A DNA stretch of 64,000 bases, taken from Zantedeschia hybrid cultivar. Lineage: Eukaryota; Streptophyta; Magnoliopsida; Alismatales; Araceae. The translations under genes were made by a program, and so were the position numbers. The notes beneath the pieces are model-generated. The model ran no database searches. It was not told the origin of the DNA and was given only the letters and a program-made list of their open reading frames with translations. Position 1 is the stretch's first letter. Every line of letters begins with the position of its first letter. The stretch spans positions 55,547,129-55,611,128 of the forward strand of contig JARZZO010000009.1 of the NCBI GenBank assembly GCA_030544215.1, written 5' to 3'. Shown here one piece after another: positions 1 through 11,236 of the stretch.

Positions 1-2460
1 ACATGCTGGTAAAAAGCCACATTGCTGTGGACCATCTGGCCGATTTGGCCGAGACATTTTCCGCCTTGCGCAGGTATAAAATGAAGCTAAATCCCGCCAA
101 GTGCGCCTTCGGCGTGGCCTCCGAAAAGTTCCTCGGCTACATGGTCACCCGTCGAGGGGTGGAAGCTAATCCAGCGAAGGTCTCGACCATTATCCAAATG
201 TGCCCTCCGGCCAACATCCGAGAGGTCCAGAAGCTGAATGGAAGAAATGTCGTGTTAAGCCACTTCATGTCAAGGGCGGCGGATTACTGTTTTCCCTTCT
301 TCAAGCTGCTGAAGAAGACTAATAGTTTCTCCTGGACAGATGAGTGTCAGTCGGCCTTCGATCAGCTGAAAGCCTATCTCTCCAATGTTCCCGTCTTGTC
401 TAAACCGGTTCACGGAGAGCAGCTGTTCGTTTATCTCGTTGCATCTGAAGCAGCTATTAGTGCCGTCCTCATCTGGGAAGAAGACGGCGTTTAGAGACTA
501 GTTTACTATATAAGCCGAGCCCTCCAAGGAGTGTAGCTTTGGTATCCTGCTCTTGAAAAGCTGGCCCTAGCCCTCGTCGCGTCCGCAAGGAGGCTCCGGC
601 CCTACTTCCTCGAGCATTCAATAATGGTCTTTACGGATCAACCTCTGAGGCAAGTCTTCTCTCGACCAGAAGTGTTCGACAGGCTAGCAAAATGGGCGAT
701 CGAGTTGGGAGAGTTCGATGTCTCTTATAGGCCACGGACAGCGATAAAAGCTCAAGCTCTGGCCGACTTCATTGCCGAGCTCACTCCCGAAGCATACTCG
801 GCCCCCCAGCCGGAAGCCAAAGCTACACCTGACACCGAAGGTGCTTCGGTCCCTCCGTCTTCGGCAGACAAATGACGACTCTACGTTGATGAGTCCACGT
901 GCTCTTCGGGTAGTGGCGCCGAATGGATCTTGGCGTCTCCAGAATGGGTCATCACGGAGTATGCGCTGCGCTTCTCCTTCCCGGGTACCAACAATGCCGC
1001 CGAGTATGAAGCCCTTATTTCTGGCCTTCGGGCCGCCAGAAGACTCGGTGCGTAAAACATAAGGGTGTTCAGCGATTCTCAGCTGATCGCCAATCAAATC
1101 ACTGGGGAGTACGAGGCCCGGGACGCATTAATGACATCCTCTCCAGGTAACCCGCAAGATCCTTGCTCAATTTAATTCTTATGAGATCGTGCGGATTCCT
1201 AGGGCCGAAAATGCTAGAGCCGACGCTCTTTCCCGGCTAGCGTCGACTCAGGATGGGGGAGGAAGCCGAATGATCCTCGTAGAAGAGCTGGCCGAGCAAA
1301 GTCTCGAAGAATCCGAGGTCATGCAAGTGAGTGAATTCGAAACCGAGACCTGGATGATTCCCCTGGTCGCCTTTCTCCTCCGAGAGGAGGTCCCGTCGGA
1401 TCCGAAGGAAGCAAGGCGCGTCCGGCAGCGCTCTTCCCACTTCCTTATTCTGGAGGGTGTACTGTATAAGAAGTCCTTCGGTCGGCCACCCTGCGATGTC
1501 TCAGCCCGGCCAAAGCTGATTATGCCCTTTAGGAAGTACACGAAGGGATCTGCGGAGCATACGCAGGAGGGAGGGTTTTGACTCACAAACTCTTGAGGCA
1601 AGGGTACTGGTGGCCGACGCTCCGAGAGGACACGGCTGCTTTCGTCCGCTGCTGTGACCAGTGCCAGAGGTTCAGCTCCCTCATCCATCAGTCGACAACT
1701 CTCCTAACACCTCTGTCATACCCTTGGCCTTTCGCCCAGTGGGGGATCGACATTTTGGGACCCTTTCCCATGGCCACCGGCCAGAGGACGTTCCTTAGTG
1801 TGGCAGTGGATTACTTCACCAAGTGGCCATCGGTTCAAAGACAACTGCGCCAGCTTCAGCATTCTTCATAAGTTCGCTTCGGTAGCACACCCTCGGACGA
1901 ATGGACAAGTCGAAGTCACCAACCGAAGCCTATTGCGAGGACTGAAGACTCTCCTCGGCAAGGCCAAGGGCCAATGGGTCGAAGAGCTGCCAAGCGTTCT
2001 ATGGGCTTATCGAACAACAAGCCGAACCCCTACCGATGAAACCCCATTCTGAATGGCCTACGGGGTAGAGACAGTTATTCCTATTGAAGTTGGCTTGCCG
2101 TCGCCGAGGGTTCTCACTTATGATTTGGAGGCTAATAATGAAGCCCTGAAAGATCACCTTGATCTTATAGAAGAGACGAGGGATCAAGCTCGCATTCGGC
2201 TGGCGGCTTATCAGCAGCGCATGGCGAGATACCACAACACTCGAGTAAAGTCCCGAAGCTTCGAAGCCTGGAACCTCGTGTTGCGGAACGCCCACGCATC
2301 CAAGCCAGCCGAAGCAGTAGGGAAGCTTTCTCCGAACTGGGAAGGCTCTTATCGCATAAGGGAAGTGATCCGACGAGGGGCGTATCGGCTGGAGACCCTT
2401 CCGGATCAGCCCCTCCCTCGTACCTGGAATGTGGAGCGCTTCCGACGCTACTTCATGTAA
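1..2460 (+). pseudogene. Ty3-A pol fragment: RT tail, RNase H, second RNase H, integrase (decayed)
   Basis: Translation gives the RT thumb region (DMLVKSH onward), then RNase H (EQLFVYL, ALEKLALALVASARR, VFTDQPLRQ). A second RNase H follows (RLYVDES, TNNAAEYEALISGLRAARR, VFSDSQLIANQITGEYEARD), then the integrase zinc region (YWWPTL, CCDQCQRF) and core (VAVDYFTKW, HPRTNGQVEVTNRS). The C-terminal arm ends RFRRYFM with TAA at 2458. Stops interrupt it at 492 (TAG), 534 (TAG), 873 (TGA) and 2050 (TGA), with further frame breaks near 1050-1190 and 1580. Between VDYFTKW (about 1827) and the HRFKDNCASF region (about 1833) roughly 55 codons present in Ty3-B are missing. That removes the second catalytic Asp of the integrase. 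Confidence 0.88.
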
Positions 2461-2519
2461 GTCAATCTCCCCCGGAGTTTTAGCCGGACACCATGAATAT
2501 ATTATTCTTTTATTAGTCA

Positions 2520-2965
2520 AAATATTGTGTCCGGCACTATGTTCTAAGTCCATGTAAACCGTACCGGGAGTGGCTTCGGCCATGCAAACTATATCGAGAG
2601 CAGCATTATTCTCTGAGTCCGCGTAAACTGTACCGGGAGTGGCTTCGGCCATGCAAACCGTATCGAGAGCGGCATTATTCTCTAAGTTCGTGTAAACCGT
2701 ACCGGGAGTGGCTTCGGCCATGCAAACCGTATCGGGAGCGGCATTATTCTCTAAGTCCGTATAAACCGTACCAAGAGTGGCTTCGGCCTAACCGTATCGG
2801 GAGCGGCATTTTTCTTTAAGTCCGTGTAAACCGTACCGGGAGTGGCTTCGGCCATGCAAAACGTATCGGGAGCGGCACTATGTTCTAAGTCCGTGTAAAC
2901 CGTACCGAGAGTGGCTTCGGCCATGCAAATTGTATCATGAGCAGCATGGCTTCGGCCACATACAG
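2520..2965 (+). repeat. Tandem array of about 67-70 bp units in the Ty3-A 3' untranslated region
   Basis: About six diverged copies of a unit built from two half-repeats, GTACCGGGAGTGGCTTCGGC and GTATCGGGAGCGGCATTATT. Each half ends in a variant of ATGCAAACC or GTGTAAACC, and the unit closes with CTAAGTCCGTG. The array lies between the pol stop (2460) and the end of the antisense gene (3182). The same array, reverse-complemented with the element, occurs in Ty3-B at 30175-30955, so it belongs to the element and is not a chance local expansion. Confidence 0.85.
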
Positions 2966-3181
2966 AATCAAACTCGGCTATCTAACTCAGACACCATGAA
3001 GCAAGCATGAGCAAAATGCCTTCTATATATAACACAAGTACAAAAGCAGGCCGTATGCTTGGCCTCGGCATCTTGAAAAAACAAAACAAAAAAAGAAATG
3101 GGACAAGCCCCCGGACTAGCACTCGGCATCCTCGCCATCTACGTCGATAGGAGTCTGGCCGAGAGACACCGGAGGGGAAGC

Positions 3182-5416
3182 CTAGACCGGTTCGGCCGCG
3201 GCACCTTCCGGAGAAGCCGGAGTTCTTTCGGCCTTAAGCTTTCGCCACCAGGCCAAGATCTCCTCACCCTCTTCATCCATTGGGTAGCCGAAGCCGGTCA
3301 GATCTATGTCTGGACACGCCTTTTGGGCAATGGCCATCCCCAGATCGAACATGGTACAAGCCGCCTTAGCTCCGGCCGCCATCATCTCTTCGGCATACTC
3401 AGGGCCTTCCTTGTAGCTCGCCACGGCTGTGCGAACAACGTCATCGGCTTCCTTGGCCCTGGCCTCCAAGTCAGCCTTTAGAGACGAAACCTCTTCGGCG
3501 TGAAGGCGGCGCTCTTCTTCCTGCTCCTTGGCCTTGTCTTGGATCTCGGCCTTCAAGGACGCGATCTCGGCCCGGGCCCGCTCCAACTCCTTCTCGGTCT
3601 TCTTCTTGGCCTCTGAGGTGGTGCGGATCACCTCCTTCTGCTCGTCCCGATCGAACCGCAGCCGCGCATTCGCCTCGATGAGGACGTCGATGCTGGCCTC
3701 GAGATCACGCCGCACCGAGGCCACTTTGCCCGAGGCCAGCCAATCCGAGGCCTGATCGATTTCCTGGAGTTTTTGCTGGAGGGCGGCCTAGCGGCGAGCA
3801 AGGGCCCCGCACATGACCTCAGCCTGCAGCCGAAAGCAAGAAAGAAAAAATAAGCTTAAAACAATCAAGGGACACGAGCAAGGACGAAGACGAAGGGGCT
3901 CTCACTTGGACGGCATGTCGGACGCACTGCAAGGACAAGCCTTCCGAAGAAAGCTCCTTGATTTCGTCCCCGACCATCGGGAAGGTCCAGCCGCGGACCA
4001 GACGCATGCACGTCCGGGAGTCTTCCAGACTCTAGTCTGCAAAGACCCCGTGTCCGGACGTCAGGGCTCATGCCCGTACTCCCGGAACATGTACGTCCCG
4101 GCCGCCCCGAAGGAGTAGGAGAGTGTCTCCGTGCCGGCCCCGGTGGCCAAAGGAGAATCGCCCCTCTCCGGTTGAGGAGGCGACGAAAGTGGGGAGTCCC
4201 GTGCCGCCACCGGCCTCTTCGACACCGGGGCAGATTCCCTCTCGCCGGGATCATCTGCCCGGCTCCTCTTCTCCGGCCGACCGCTCCCTCCGGCGATCGC
4301 CTTCCCTTTCTGCCGCTCCCTCTCGAGAGTAGCAGCGGCAGCACGGCCTTCGGCAGAAGCCACGGTCTGCCTTGTAGTCCGAGCGCCGGGGGCCGAAGCC
4401 CCTCCAGCCGTTCTCCCTTCCGCAGGCCGTGGCTAGGACGGTCGGAACTGACCGGACTGCTTCGAGATCCGTTTGATCAATCCCCGAAGACTAGACATGT
4501 CTGCAAGCAGAAAAAAGAGTTAGCAACAGTTCAGAATGCAACTTTTGACTCAAAGCCGACTTACCCTCGGCGACAGCTTCGGCATCCTCTTCAGCCGGAC
4601 AGGCTTCGGCCGGAGCCTCGGTCGCAGAAACTCCCGCCTCGGCCTCCCTTGGGACCTCTTCAAGAGGAAGATAGGGGAAGACCCGGGGAGGAGAGAACGA
4701 CGGGTCCGGCCAAGCTCCCATATCGATGAGCCTGTCCTCGTCCGATAGAAGCTCCGCAATGTTGTACGGAGCGTCGTCCTCGAAGAGGTGCACGTCGGCG
4801 AGCTGTTCGGGGCTGAGAGAGGGTGGATCGGAAAGGCCCTCGGCCAAAGGTGCCCATTCGGTGGGGAAGGGCCACACACTCTTCTCCTTCTCCGGGAGAG
4901 AGATGAAAAAGAAGCCCTTCTTCCAATGGCGAATGGACGAGGGTTTCCCGGAGAAGATACCCCGGCCGAAGCAGGAGACGAAGCAGTACCAGGAAGACTT
5001 CCCCTGAGGTTTGATCTTGAAAAGATAGCGGAAAAGATTTACCGAAGGGTTGAAGTCGAGATAGGAGTTCAAGGCCAGAAAGGCGTAGACTGTCCGCCAG
5101 GAGTTCGGAAAGAGTTGGGACGGGGCCAGTCCGTAAAAACTCAGAAGATTTATGACGAAGGAATGAAGAGGAAGGCGAAAACCCGTCCGGAAGCTATGCT
5201 CATAAATCGAAAGGCTACCCGGCCAAACGGTGTTAGCTCTGGTGTGCTTCCCAGGCCGGATGGGAACCATCCAAGACGGAATCTAGTAGTAGTTAGTGAT
5301 AACCTTGACGGTCTCGATATCAAGGACACTAGCTACATCCGAAACCGTCTCGGCCGGATGGCGGCCGGAAGTAGAAGACTCGGCGGTAGCCGAAACCGTC
5401 TCTGCCTCGTCCGCCA
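3182..5416 (-). pseudogene. Antisense gene of Ty3-A (Transposase_28 'gypsy-type transposon' family), three exons
   Basis: Runs opposite to pol. ATG is at 5416-5414. Exon 1 (5416-4565) encodes a block like the plant 'putative gypsy type transposon' domain (PF04195): SIYEHSFRTGFRLPLHSFV, FYGLAPSQLFPNSWRTVYAF, FRYLFKIKPQGKSSWYCF. Intron 1 (4564-4501, 64 bases) has GTAAGT...GCAG and intron 2 (3905-3824, 82 bases) has GTGAGA...GCAG. Exon 2 is basic and low complexity. Exon 3 (3823-3182) is a coiled coil (EAKKKTEKELERARAEIASL) followed by a helical tail. It is broken by TAG at 5283-5285 and TAG at 3788-3790 and by frame loss in exon 2. The layout is collinear with Ty3-B 27713-30023. The family's function is unknown; the exon model rests on homology and splice consensus, not on transcripts. 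Confidence 0.75.
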
Positions 5417-5474
5417 TAACAGAAAGAAAGAGTTCGAAGAGAAGGGAGATGACAGAGAAGACTGGGGAGGTTTG

Positions 5475-7027
5475 TGTTGGGATTTCTCGGTTTCTCCGGA
5501 TCGCTCACGCAGCGGAAAAACAAAATTATTTACAGCGATCCATTCCCGTTTCGGATAACTAAAATACGATAATCGGATTATCAAAGTTCTCACCGTGTGC
5601 GGATTCGAATCCGCAGCCGTTCGGTTCCGTCGGTGTGACACCGCAAGCCGCGCAAGCGCCCGGCCTCTAGCGAAGTCCACGCGATCCTCCCCGCGACGGA
5701 TATCCTCGAGTTCGTCGTTCTTCGCAGCCCGCGAAGCCTCCGCTGGTCGCCGCAATGATCGCCGCAGTGCGCGGATGATTTCCCGTCGAATGGGATTCGG
5801 AGAAGCGGCAGAGCAGATCTGGATCTGCCTGGATTCCAGAGGAAGACAGAAACTGAGGAGGGGCGGCTAGGGTTAGCAGCAGCTTGGCCTGCTCAGCCCG
5901 TTCGCTATGTTTTATACTAACCGCGCGGTTTTTCACAAAAACCACCGGTTTATATAAAACCCACTTATTTATCCATCGCCTTGAGAATCATGTGCGTGTG
6001 ACCCTCTAGACCCAAGTACCAGTCCAGTTAATGGCCCAACAAGCCCAGTGACTCCTCACTGGCTTTATTAATTAATTAATAACCCTTTATTAATCAATTA
6101 ATCAATCAAATTGATGTCGCACATCGAATTTGACTGGGCCTCCGATCACGTTGGGTGCCAAGCAACACCGCGTGAACCCGGAAGGTATTTGGGGTTAAGT
6201 AACCCACTCTTGGAACCTTTCCGTCGACAGTTACCGCGTGGATATAATCCTTCATTCGTACAATGCTCTCGAGTCAACTCAGGGTATGGCGAGCTGTCAA
6301 ACTCTAACCGGTCGACTCACTTGGATTGGATGCCGCTGATGAATATCGGAAAATTCCTTTTCCGATATTATCGTCCGCCCTGGCCAGGGACTTCCGCGCA
6401 TCCTTCCTAGAGCATTCTCTCTCTAAGTACCGAGAGCGAATGATTCCTTATTGACACACAATTCCCTTCGACGGTATTCCGCTGCACCCAATCCTTGGCG
6501 TATTAGAATCCCATGGCTAGAGATTCGTAGACCAAGGTCAAAGTACAGAAGTCCACCGCCAAGGTGTCTTTGGTGTCTCAGGTCCGAGGACCATCCACGC
6601 AACTGCGACAATAGAATCAAGCTGGTTGACAGTGAGGTACAATACCATCCAGCGATTCAGTCGGATCAGTTCAGTGAACTCATTCTCCAATGAGCACCTA
6701 CAGATTCGCCTTAGTGTCTCCACACAAGTGACTTATGAGACCAGTCACCCTCATCATATGAGCAGGAGTAATCTGTACTAGTCTAACCGGATATCCGATG
6801 TCCTTCTTGGATATCCTCCGACTAGGAACGATTAAGAATATGTGTGTTTAAGTGATCAGTCTCATTAGTATGATCTCATCATAATCTGATCACCATAGCA
6901 CATATTCACGGACTTCATTATGAAACGATAATTAACACGATTTACACATAATGAATATTATGCCATTTTATTAATAATGAACGAGATTTACATTGTTAGA
7001 TTGGCTTGTAGGCCACCTAAACTAATA
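5475..7027 (-). repeat. Copia-1 3' LTR
   Basis: Read on the minus strand it begins TATTAGTTTAGG (terminal TG changed to TA) and ends CCCAACA. The other LTR of the element keeps TG. A TATATAAA box lies where plus coordinates read TTTATATA, just inside the GC-rich third. Short open frames inside this LTR recur in the other LTR simply because the DNA is repeated. I do not regard them as genes. Confidence 0.93.
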
Positions 7028-7040
7028 ATCTCCCACTTGG
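7027..7040 (-). other. Copia-1 polypurine tract
   Basis: Minus strand CCAAGTGGGAGATT directly abuts the 3' LTR. The same CAAGTGGGAGA or TAAGTGGGAGA occurs before the 3' LTRs of Copia-2 and Copia-4. It primes plus-strand DNA synthesis in LTR elements. Confidence 0.85.
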
Positions 7041-7041
7041 A

Positions 7042-7629
7042 CTAAAGCCAATCACCTTTATACAATGAGCCCATAGACTCTAGGTGACGCTCAAACACAA
7101 TTTGAGCCAACGGCTTTGTCAGTGGATCTGCTACATTGTCGATAGATGGAACTCTTTCCACTACTACATCTCCTCTGGATATGATCTCTCTGATAAGGTG
7201 AAAGCGCCTCAGAATATGCTTCGATTTCTGATGAGACCGTGGCTCTTTCGCTTGCGCAATCGCTCCATTGTTGTCGCACAACAGTGGAACAGGCTCAGAG
7301 ATGCTGGGACCTACGCCGAGGTCGGTGATGAATTTCTTCAACCACACTGCTTCCTTGGCGGCTTCAGCTGCAGCGATGTACTCAGCTTCAGTCGTCGAAT
7401 CTGCAGTGGTTACTTGCTTGGAACTCTTCCAGCACACTGCCCCTCCGTTCAATGTAAACACGAATCCAGATGTTGACTTGCTATCATCTGGATCCGACTG
7501 GAAACTCGAGTCAGTAAAGCCTCGCAGTTTCAAGTCACCTCCTCCATAGACAAGAAACATATCCTTAGTTCTTCTCAAGTACTTAAGGATGCATTTCACT
7601 GCCTTCCAGTGCTCTTCGCCTGGATCAGC
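7042..7629 (-). pseudogene. Copia-1 pol: RNase H domain and C-terminus
   Basis: Copia-type RNase H with GFTDSSFQSD, the ADSTTEAEYIAAAEAAKEAVW block and LLCDNNGAIAQAKEPRSHQKS, ending KGDWL at the PPT. This domain removes the RNA template during reverse transcription. It is separated from the RT frame by TAG at 7630-7632, where the relatives have CAG (Gln), so it is a one-base nonsense change and not a frame change. The last codons (GDWL) overlap one arm of an inverted repeat that spans the PPT. Confidence 0.9.
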
Positions 7630-8538
7630 CTAAAATCTGCTCGTAACACTTAGAACAAATGCAACATCAGGCCGTGTACATAGCATGGCATACATGATAG
7701 ATCCTATGGCAGAGGCATAGGGTATTCTATCCATGAATGCCCTCTCATTAGGAGTCTTAGGAGACTGCTCCTTTGAGAGAATAATTCCATGTCTCATCGG
7801 TATGAAACCTCTCTTGGAATTTTTCATGCCAAACCTTTTGACTATGGTATCTATGTACAAGGATTGGGTCATTCCAAGCATCCTCTTTGATCTATCTCTA
7901 TAGATCCGTATTCCCAATACGTAGAATGCTTCTCCCAAATCCTTTATGGAGAAGTTTTTCGACAGCCAGATCTTTACTGATGACATCATAACTACATCAT
8001 TCTCAATGAGTAGTATGTCATCTACGTAAAGAACTAGAAAAGTGACTGCACTCCCACTGGTCTTCTTGTACACACAAGACTCATCTTCATTTTTAATGAA
8101 GTCATAAGACTTGACTGCCTCGTCAAATCTTATGTTCCAGCTCTGGGAAGCCTGCTTCAGTCCATAAATGGACCTCTGAAGCTTGCACACTTTATCTGGA
8201 GATTCTTTAGATGTGAAACCTTCTGGTTGTATCATATACACCTCTTCCTCAAGATTACCATTGAGGAAGGCAGTCTTCACATCCATCTGCCAGATTTCAT
8301 AATCAAAATGTGCTGCAATGGCGAGTAGAACTCTGATCGACTTTATCATGGCAACTGGTGAGAAAGTCTCGTCATAGTCAATTCCTTGCCTTTGACGATA
8401 TCCCTTTGCCACCAACCTTGCCTTATAAGTGTCGATCCGTCCATCAGCACCGATCTTTCTTTTAAAGATCCACTTGCAACCGATGGGTACAATACCCTCG
8501 GGCAAGTCTTCCAAGTTCCAAACTTGGTTGGTGTACAT
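7630..8538 (-). pseudogene. Copia-1 pol: reverse transcriptase domain
   Basis: RVT_2-type reverse transcriptase. Visible motifs in order are KWIFKRKIGADGRIDTYKAR, LVAKGYRQRQGIDYDETFSP, QMDVKTAFLNGNLEEEVYM, IYGLKQASQSWN and the catalytic LYVDDILLI. Next come SIKDLGEAFYVLGI and AIGSIMYAMLCTRPDVAF. The active-site YVDD is intact. TAG at 8542-8544 upstream and TAG at 7630 downstream cut this segment out of the polyprotein. It copies element RNA into DNA inside the virus-like particle. Confidence 0.92.
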
Positions 8539-8541
8539 GGA

Positions 8542-9107
8542 CTAGATTTCTGAGTTCATGTCTTCTCGCCATTTTCCGACTTCTGGGCCTTCTATAGCCT
8601 CCTGGTAGGTTTTCGGATCATCATCCTCATTATATACTACCTTAGATTCACCTTCATCAATATATCCCACATATCGTTCAGGTAGTCTAGGTACTCTACC
8701 AGATCTACAGGGCTCATCTGTGTGTACCTGAACAGATTCAGGAACTGATATCTCATCTGATGATAATGCAGCTGTTTGTGGATCTGGAACCTCTTCCAGT
8801 ACTATTTTACTCCCACTGTCCTCCTGGAGAAGGTATTCCTCTTCCAAGAAGACAGCTTTCCTGGCGACAAACACCTTTTGTTCACCAGGATGGTAAAAAT
8901 AGTATCCAAAGGTTTCCTTTGGATATCCCACAAACCTGCATTTATCAGTTCGTGATTCCAGCTTGTCTGGATCATGCCTCTTTACATGAGCTGGACAACC
9001 CCAGACTTTAACATGTTTAAATTCTAGTTTCCTACCTTTCCATATCTCATATGGAGTAGAGGCCACAAACTTGCTGGGTACTCTGTTCAGAAGGTATGCT
9101 GCTGACT
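8542..9107 (-). pseudogene. Copia-1 pol: integrase C-terminal part and RT linker
   Basis: Carries the Copia integrase C-terminal block STPYEIWKGRKLEFKHVKVW, then GCPAHVKRHDP, KCRFVGYPKETFGYYFYHP and a long acidic linker leading to RT (PRLPERYVGYIDEG, NEDDDPKTYQEAIEGPE). Compared with Copia-4, one or two bases are missing at about 9108, which shifts the frame out of the integrase core. TAG at 8542-8544 ends it where relatives have CAG. Confidence 0.88.
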
Positions 9108-10241
9108 CTAGAGCATACCCCAGAGGGACACTGGTAATCCCGAAAAGCTCATCATGGATCGCACCATGTCCAACAAGGTGCGGTTCCTCTTTTCTGATAT
9201 ACCATTCATCTGTGGTGTATATGGAGGGGTCAGCTGAGAAAGGATACCATTATCCTTTAAAAATTGTGTGAAGTTAGTACTTAAGTATTCTCCTCCTCGA
9301 TCTGATCGAAGAGCTTTAATACTCTTTCCTAACTGCTTCTCTACTTCATTCTTGAACTCCTTGAACTTCTCAAATGCTTCCGACTTGTACTTCATTAAGT
9401 ACACATAGCCGAATCTTGAGAAGTCATCGGTGAACGTGATGAAGTAAGAAAAGCCACCTTTGGCTTGGGTAGACATGGGACCACATACATCCGAATGTAT
9501 CAGTTCCAGAATGTCCTTAGCACGTTCTCCATGTCCACTAAATGGAGATTTTGCCATCTTTCCCATAAGGCAAGATTCACATGTTGCAAACGATTCATAA
9601 TCGAATGCTGTTAAATAACCATGCTTGTGCAACTTTTGCAACCTGCTTTCGCCAATGTGTCCAAGTCTACAATACCACATGTAGGCTTGGTTCACGCAAT
9701 TCTTGCTCTTCTTAAGAGCATTATCAATTTGAAGATTGTAATAAGAAACATCTAATAGATATAGACCGTTGACTAAAGATGCTGAAGCTATTGATTTATT
9801 ACCATAATAAATCGAACAACTTCTATTCTCAATTGTCAACCTATATCCTATCTTGTCCAAACAAGATATTGATATGATGTTCTTTATTATGCTAGGAACA
9901 TAATAACAATCTTCCAATAGTAAGGTGTCTCCCGATGGAAGCCTGAGGTTTGCTGTCCCAACAGCAATCGCCGCAACTTTTGCGCCGTTTCCTAGCCTCA
10001 ATTCTACCTCACCGTGTCTCAGCTTGCGCTTACTTGTCAGTATCTGCACATCATAGCAGATATGAGAAGCACATCCGGTATCTAATACCCACGATGTGGA
10101 ATCTCTAACTGATAAGTTGATATCTATCATATAGATATCAGAAGCTTCAGACAGCTTCACTCTTTCATGAGCTTTATCATAAAGGAACTCCTTGCAGTTC
10201 CTTTTTCCAGTGATCATACTGCTTATAATAGAAGTAGTCAC
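9108..10241 (-). pseudogene. Copia-1 pol: protease, GAG-pre-integrase and integrase core
   Basis: Aspartic protease with WVLDTGCASHIC, then the pre-integrase block (NGLYLLDVS, CRLGHIGESRLQKL), a zinc-binding pair (SFATCESCLMGK) and the integrase core. The catalytic triad is visible: D in LIHSDVCGPMS, D in LRSDRGGEYLS and E in NGISEKRNRTL. It is the longest uninterrupted part of this pol. The frame is lost at the 3' side near 9108. At the 5' side an extra A in an AAAAA run near the gag zinc knuckle (about 10205) breaks continuity with gag. Confidence 0.93.
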
Positions 10242-10461
10242 CCTTCACTACTCTTTTATCTTTGTCCTTCGATCCTTTATCGCTAGCTGTCATCTCTGCT
10301 TCAAGGGCATCTGATGCCGATTCAGCAGGAGGATCAGTTCTAGGGACAAAGTTATTGCGTTCAGATCTGAAGACATTCTTCAGGCTTATGAACCAATCTG
10401 AGTAGATCAGGTAAGTCAAAACGGCATCAAGTATGCCACGGAGTGAGTTATTCGACGACAT
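10177..10461 (-). pseudogene. Copia-1 gag remnant, internally deleted
   Basis: The start MSSNNSLRGILDAVL aligns with the Copia-4 gag start at 57940 (MSSPNPLRCILDANKLTG), which fixes the initiator. After about 45 residues the sequence jumps to the basic tail and zinc-knuckle region, so about 200 codons of the capsid part are missing. The knuckle itself is damaged: the first two Cys are Tyr (YFYYKQYDHWK) and a one-base insertion replaces the last Cys. The protein could not package RNA normally. Confidence 0.82.
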
Positions 10462-10573
10462 AATTCCCTACAGGAGATAAGTAAAATCTACTTAGCAGAT
10501 GTTCAATTATTAAAGTTTAAAATAGGACATGGTCTTTTGTTCAAGTTTAATTCCCACTAATTTTCGACGGACA

Positions 10574-10968
10574 GTATAACCCTCAGTTATACAGAACGGG
10601 AGACGCCGACAGTCTCCTAGTAGGGATCAGAATCTCAATGACTTGCACTACAGCCTTGTGGATAGCACAACAAACTGTAATACAATCAGAGAGCACCCAA
10701 CTCATGGGACTTGCAACTCCTTGCAATATCTGATCATGGCTTCGGTCCCCAGAGATTTAATGGCCTTGTGGATAGCACAACAAACCACTAATTCTGGTCT
10801 AAGCTAACCATCATTACGCGACGAGCATAGATTTGCATGCAGCCCTTGTAGATAGCACAACAAAACTACATGGTTCCTCTACCCCGATCTATAGGCATCT
10901 AATGCCATAGCCACAGTTTCTCCTCCCAATTAAGCAGGCCTTGTGGATAGCACAACAAACCTGCCTAA
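10574..10968 (-). ncRNA. Copia-1 gag-proximal hairpin cluster (four core hairpins plus two small ones)
   Basis: In sense orientation four hairpins share the core TTTGTTGTGCTAYCYACAAG and differ in their 7-9 bp outer stems: 10930-10968, 10836-10872, 10757-10791 and 10647-10681. Each has one G-T wobble, as expected of RNA pairing. They are followed by GGAGAC/GTCTCC (10599-10617) and GTATAAC/GTTATAC (10574-10592). The cluster is 110-500 bases upstream of the gag ATG. Equivalent clusters are in Copia-2 and Copia-4. Confidence 0.75.
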
Positions 10969-11211
10969 AGTGATTCGAATCCTATGACTAGAACGATGGT
11001 GGACCACGCGGTAAGTTCTTAACTACTCGCGTTCCGGCTTAGAGTTTATCTGAGGGTATTTGGATAACTTTTATCTTGGTCTCTCCTAGGTGATAGTATA
11101 TAAATATATCGTATATATTTACTAAATACTATAACCTGCTTTGATTCATAATCAAAAAATAAACAATGCATCACATACATGTCATTAGTGTGGTCATGGA
11201 TAGCACAGTGG

Positions 11212-11236
11212 GTTTGACTGGAGCCAACAGTCAAAC
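11212..11236 (-). ncRNA. TTGGCTC-loop hairpin, Copia-1 leader
   Basis: Perfect 9-bp stem GTTTGACTG / CAGTCAAAC enclosing TTGGCTC in sense orientation. Copia-2 (48500-48531) and Copia-4 (57177-57202) have the same loop with entirely different stems. Confidence 0.7.

Noticed and set aside
5333..5945. ORFs of 88-140 codons repeated at 13081-13657
   Set aside because: They recur only because they lie in the two LTRs of Copia-1; no family motif, and related LTRs do not keep the frame.
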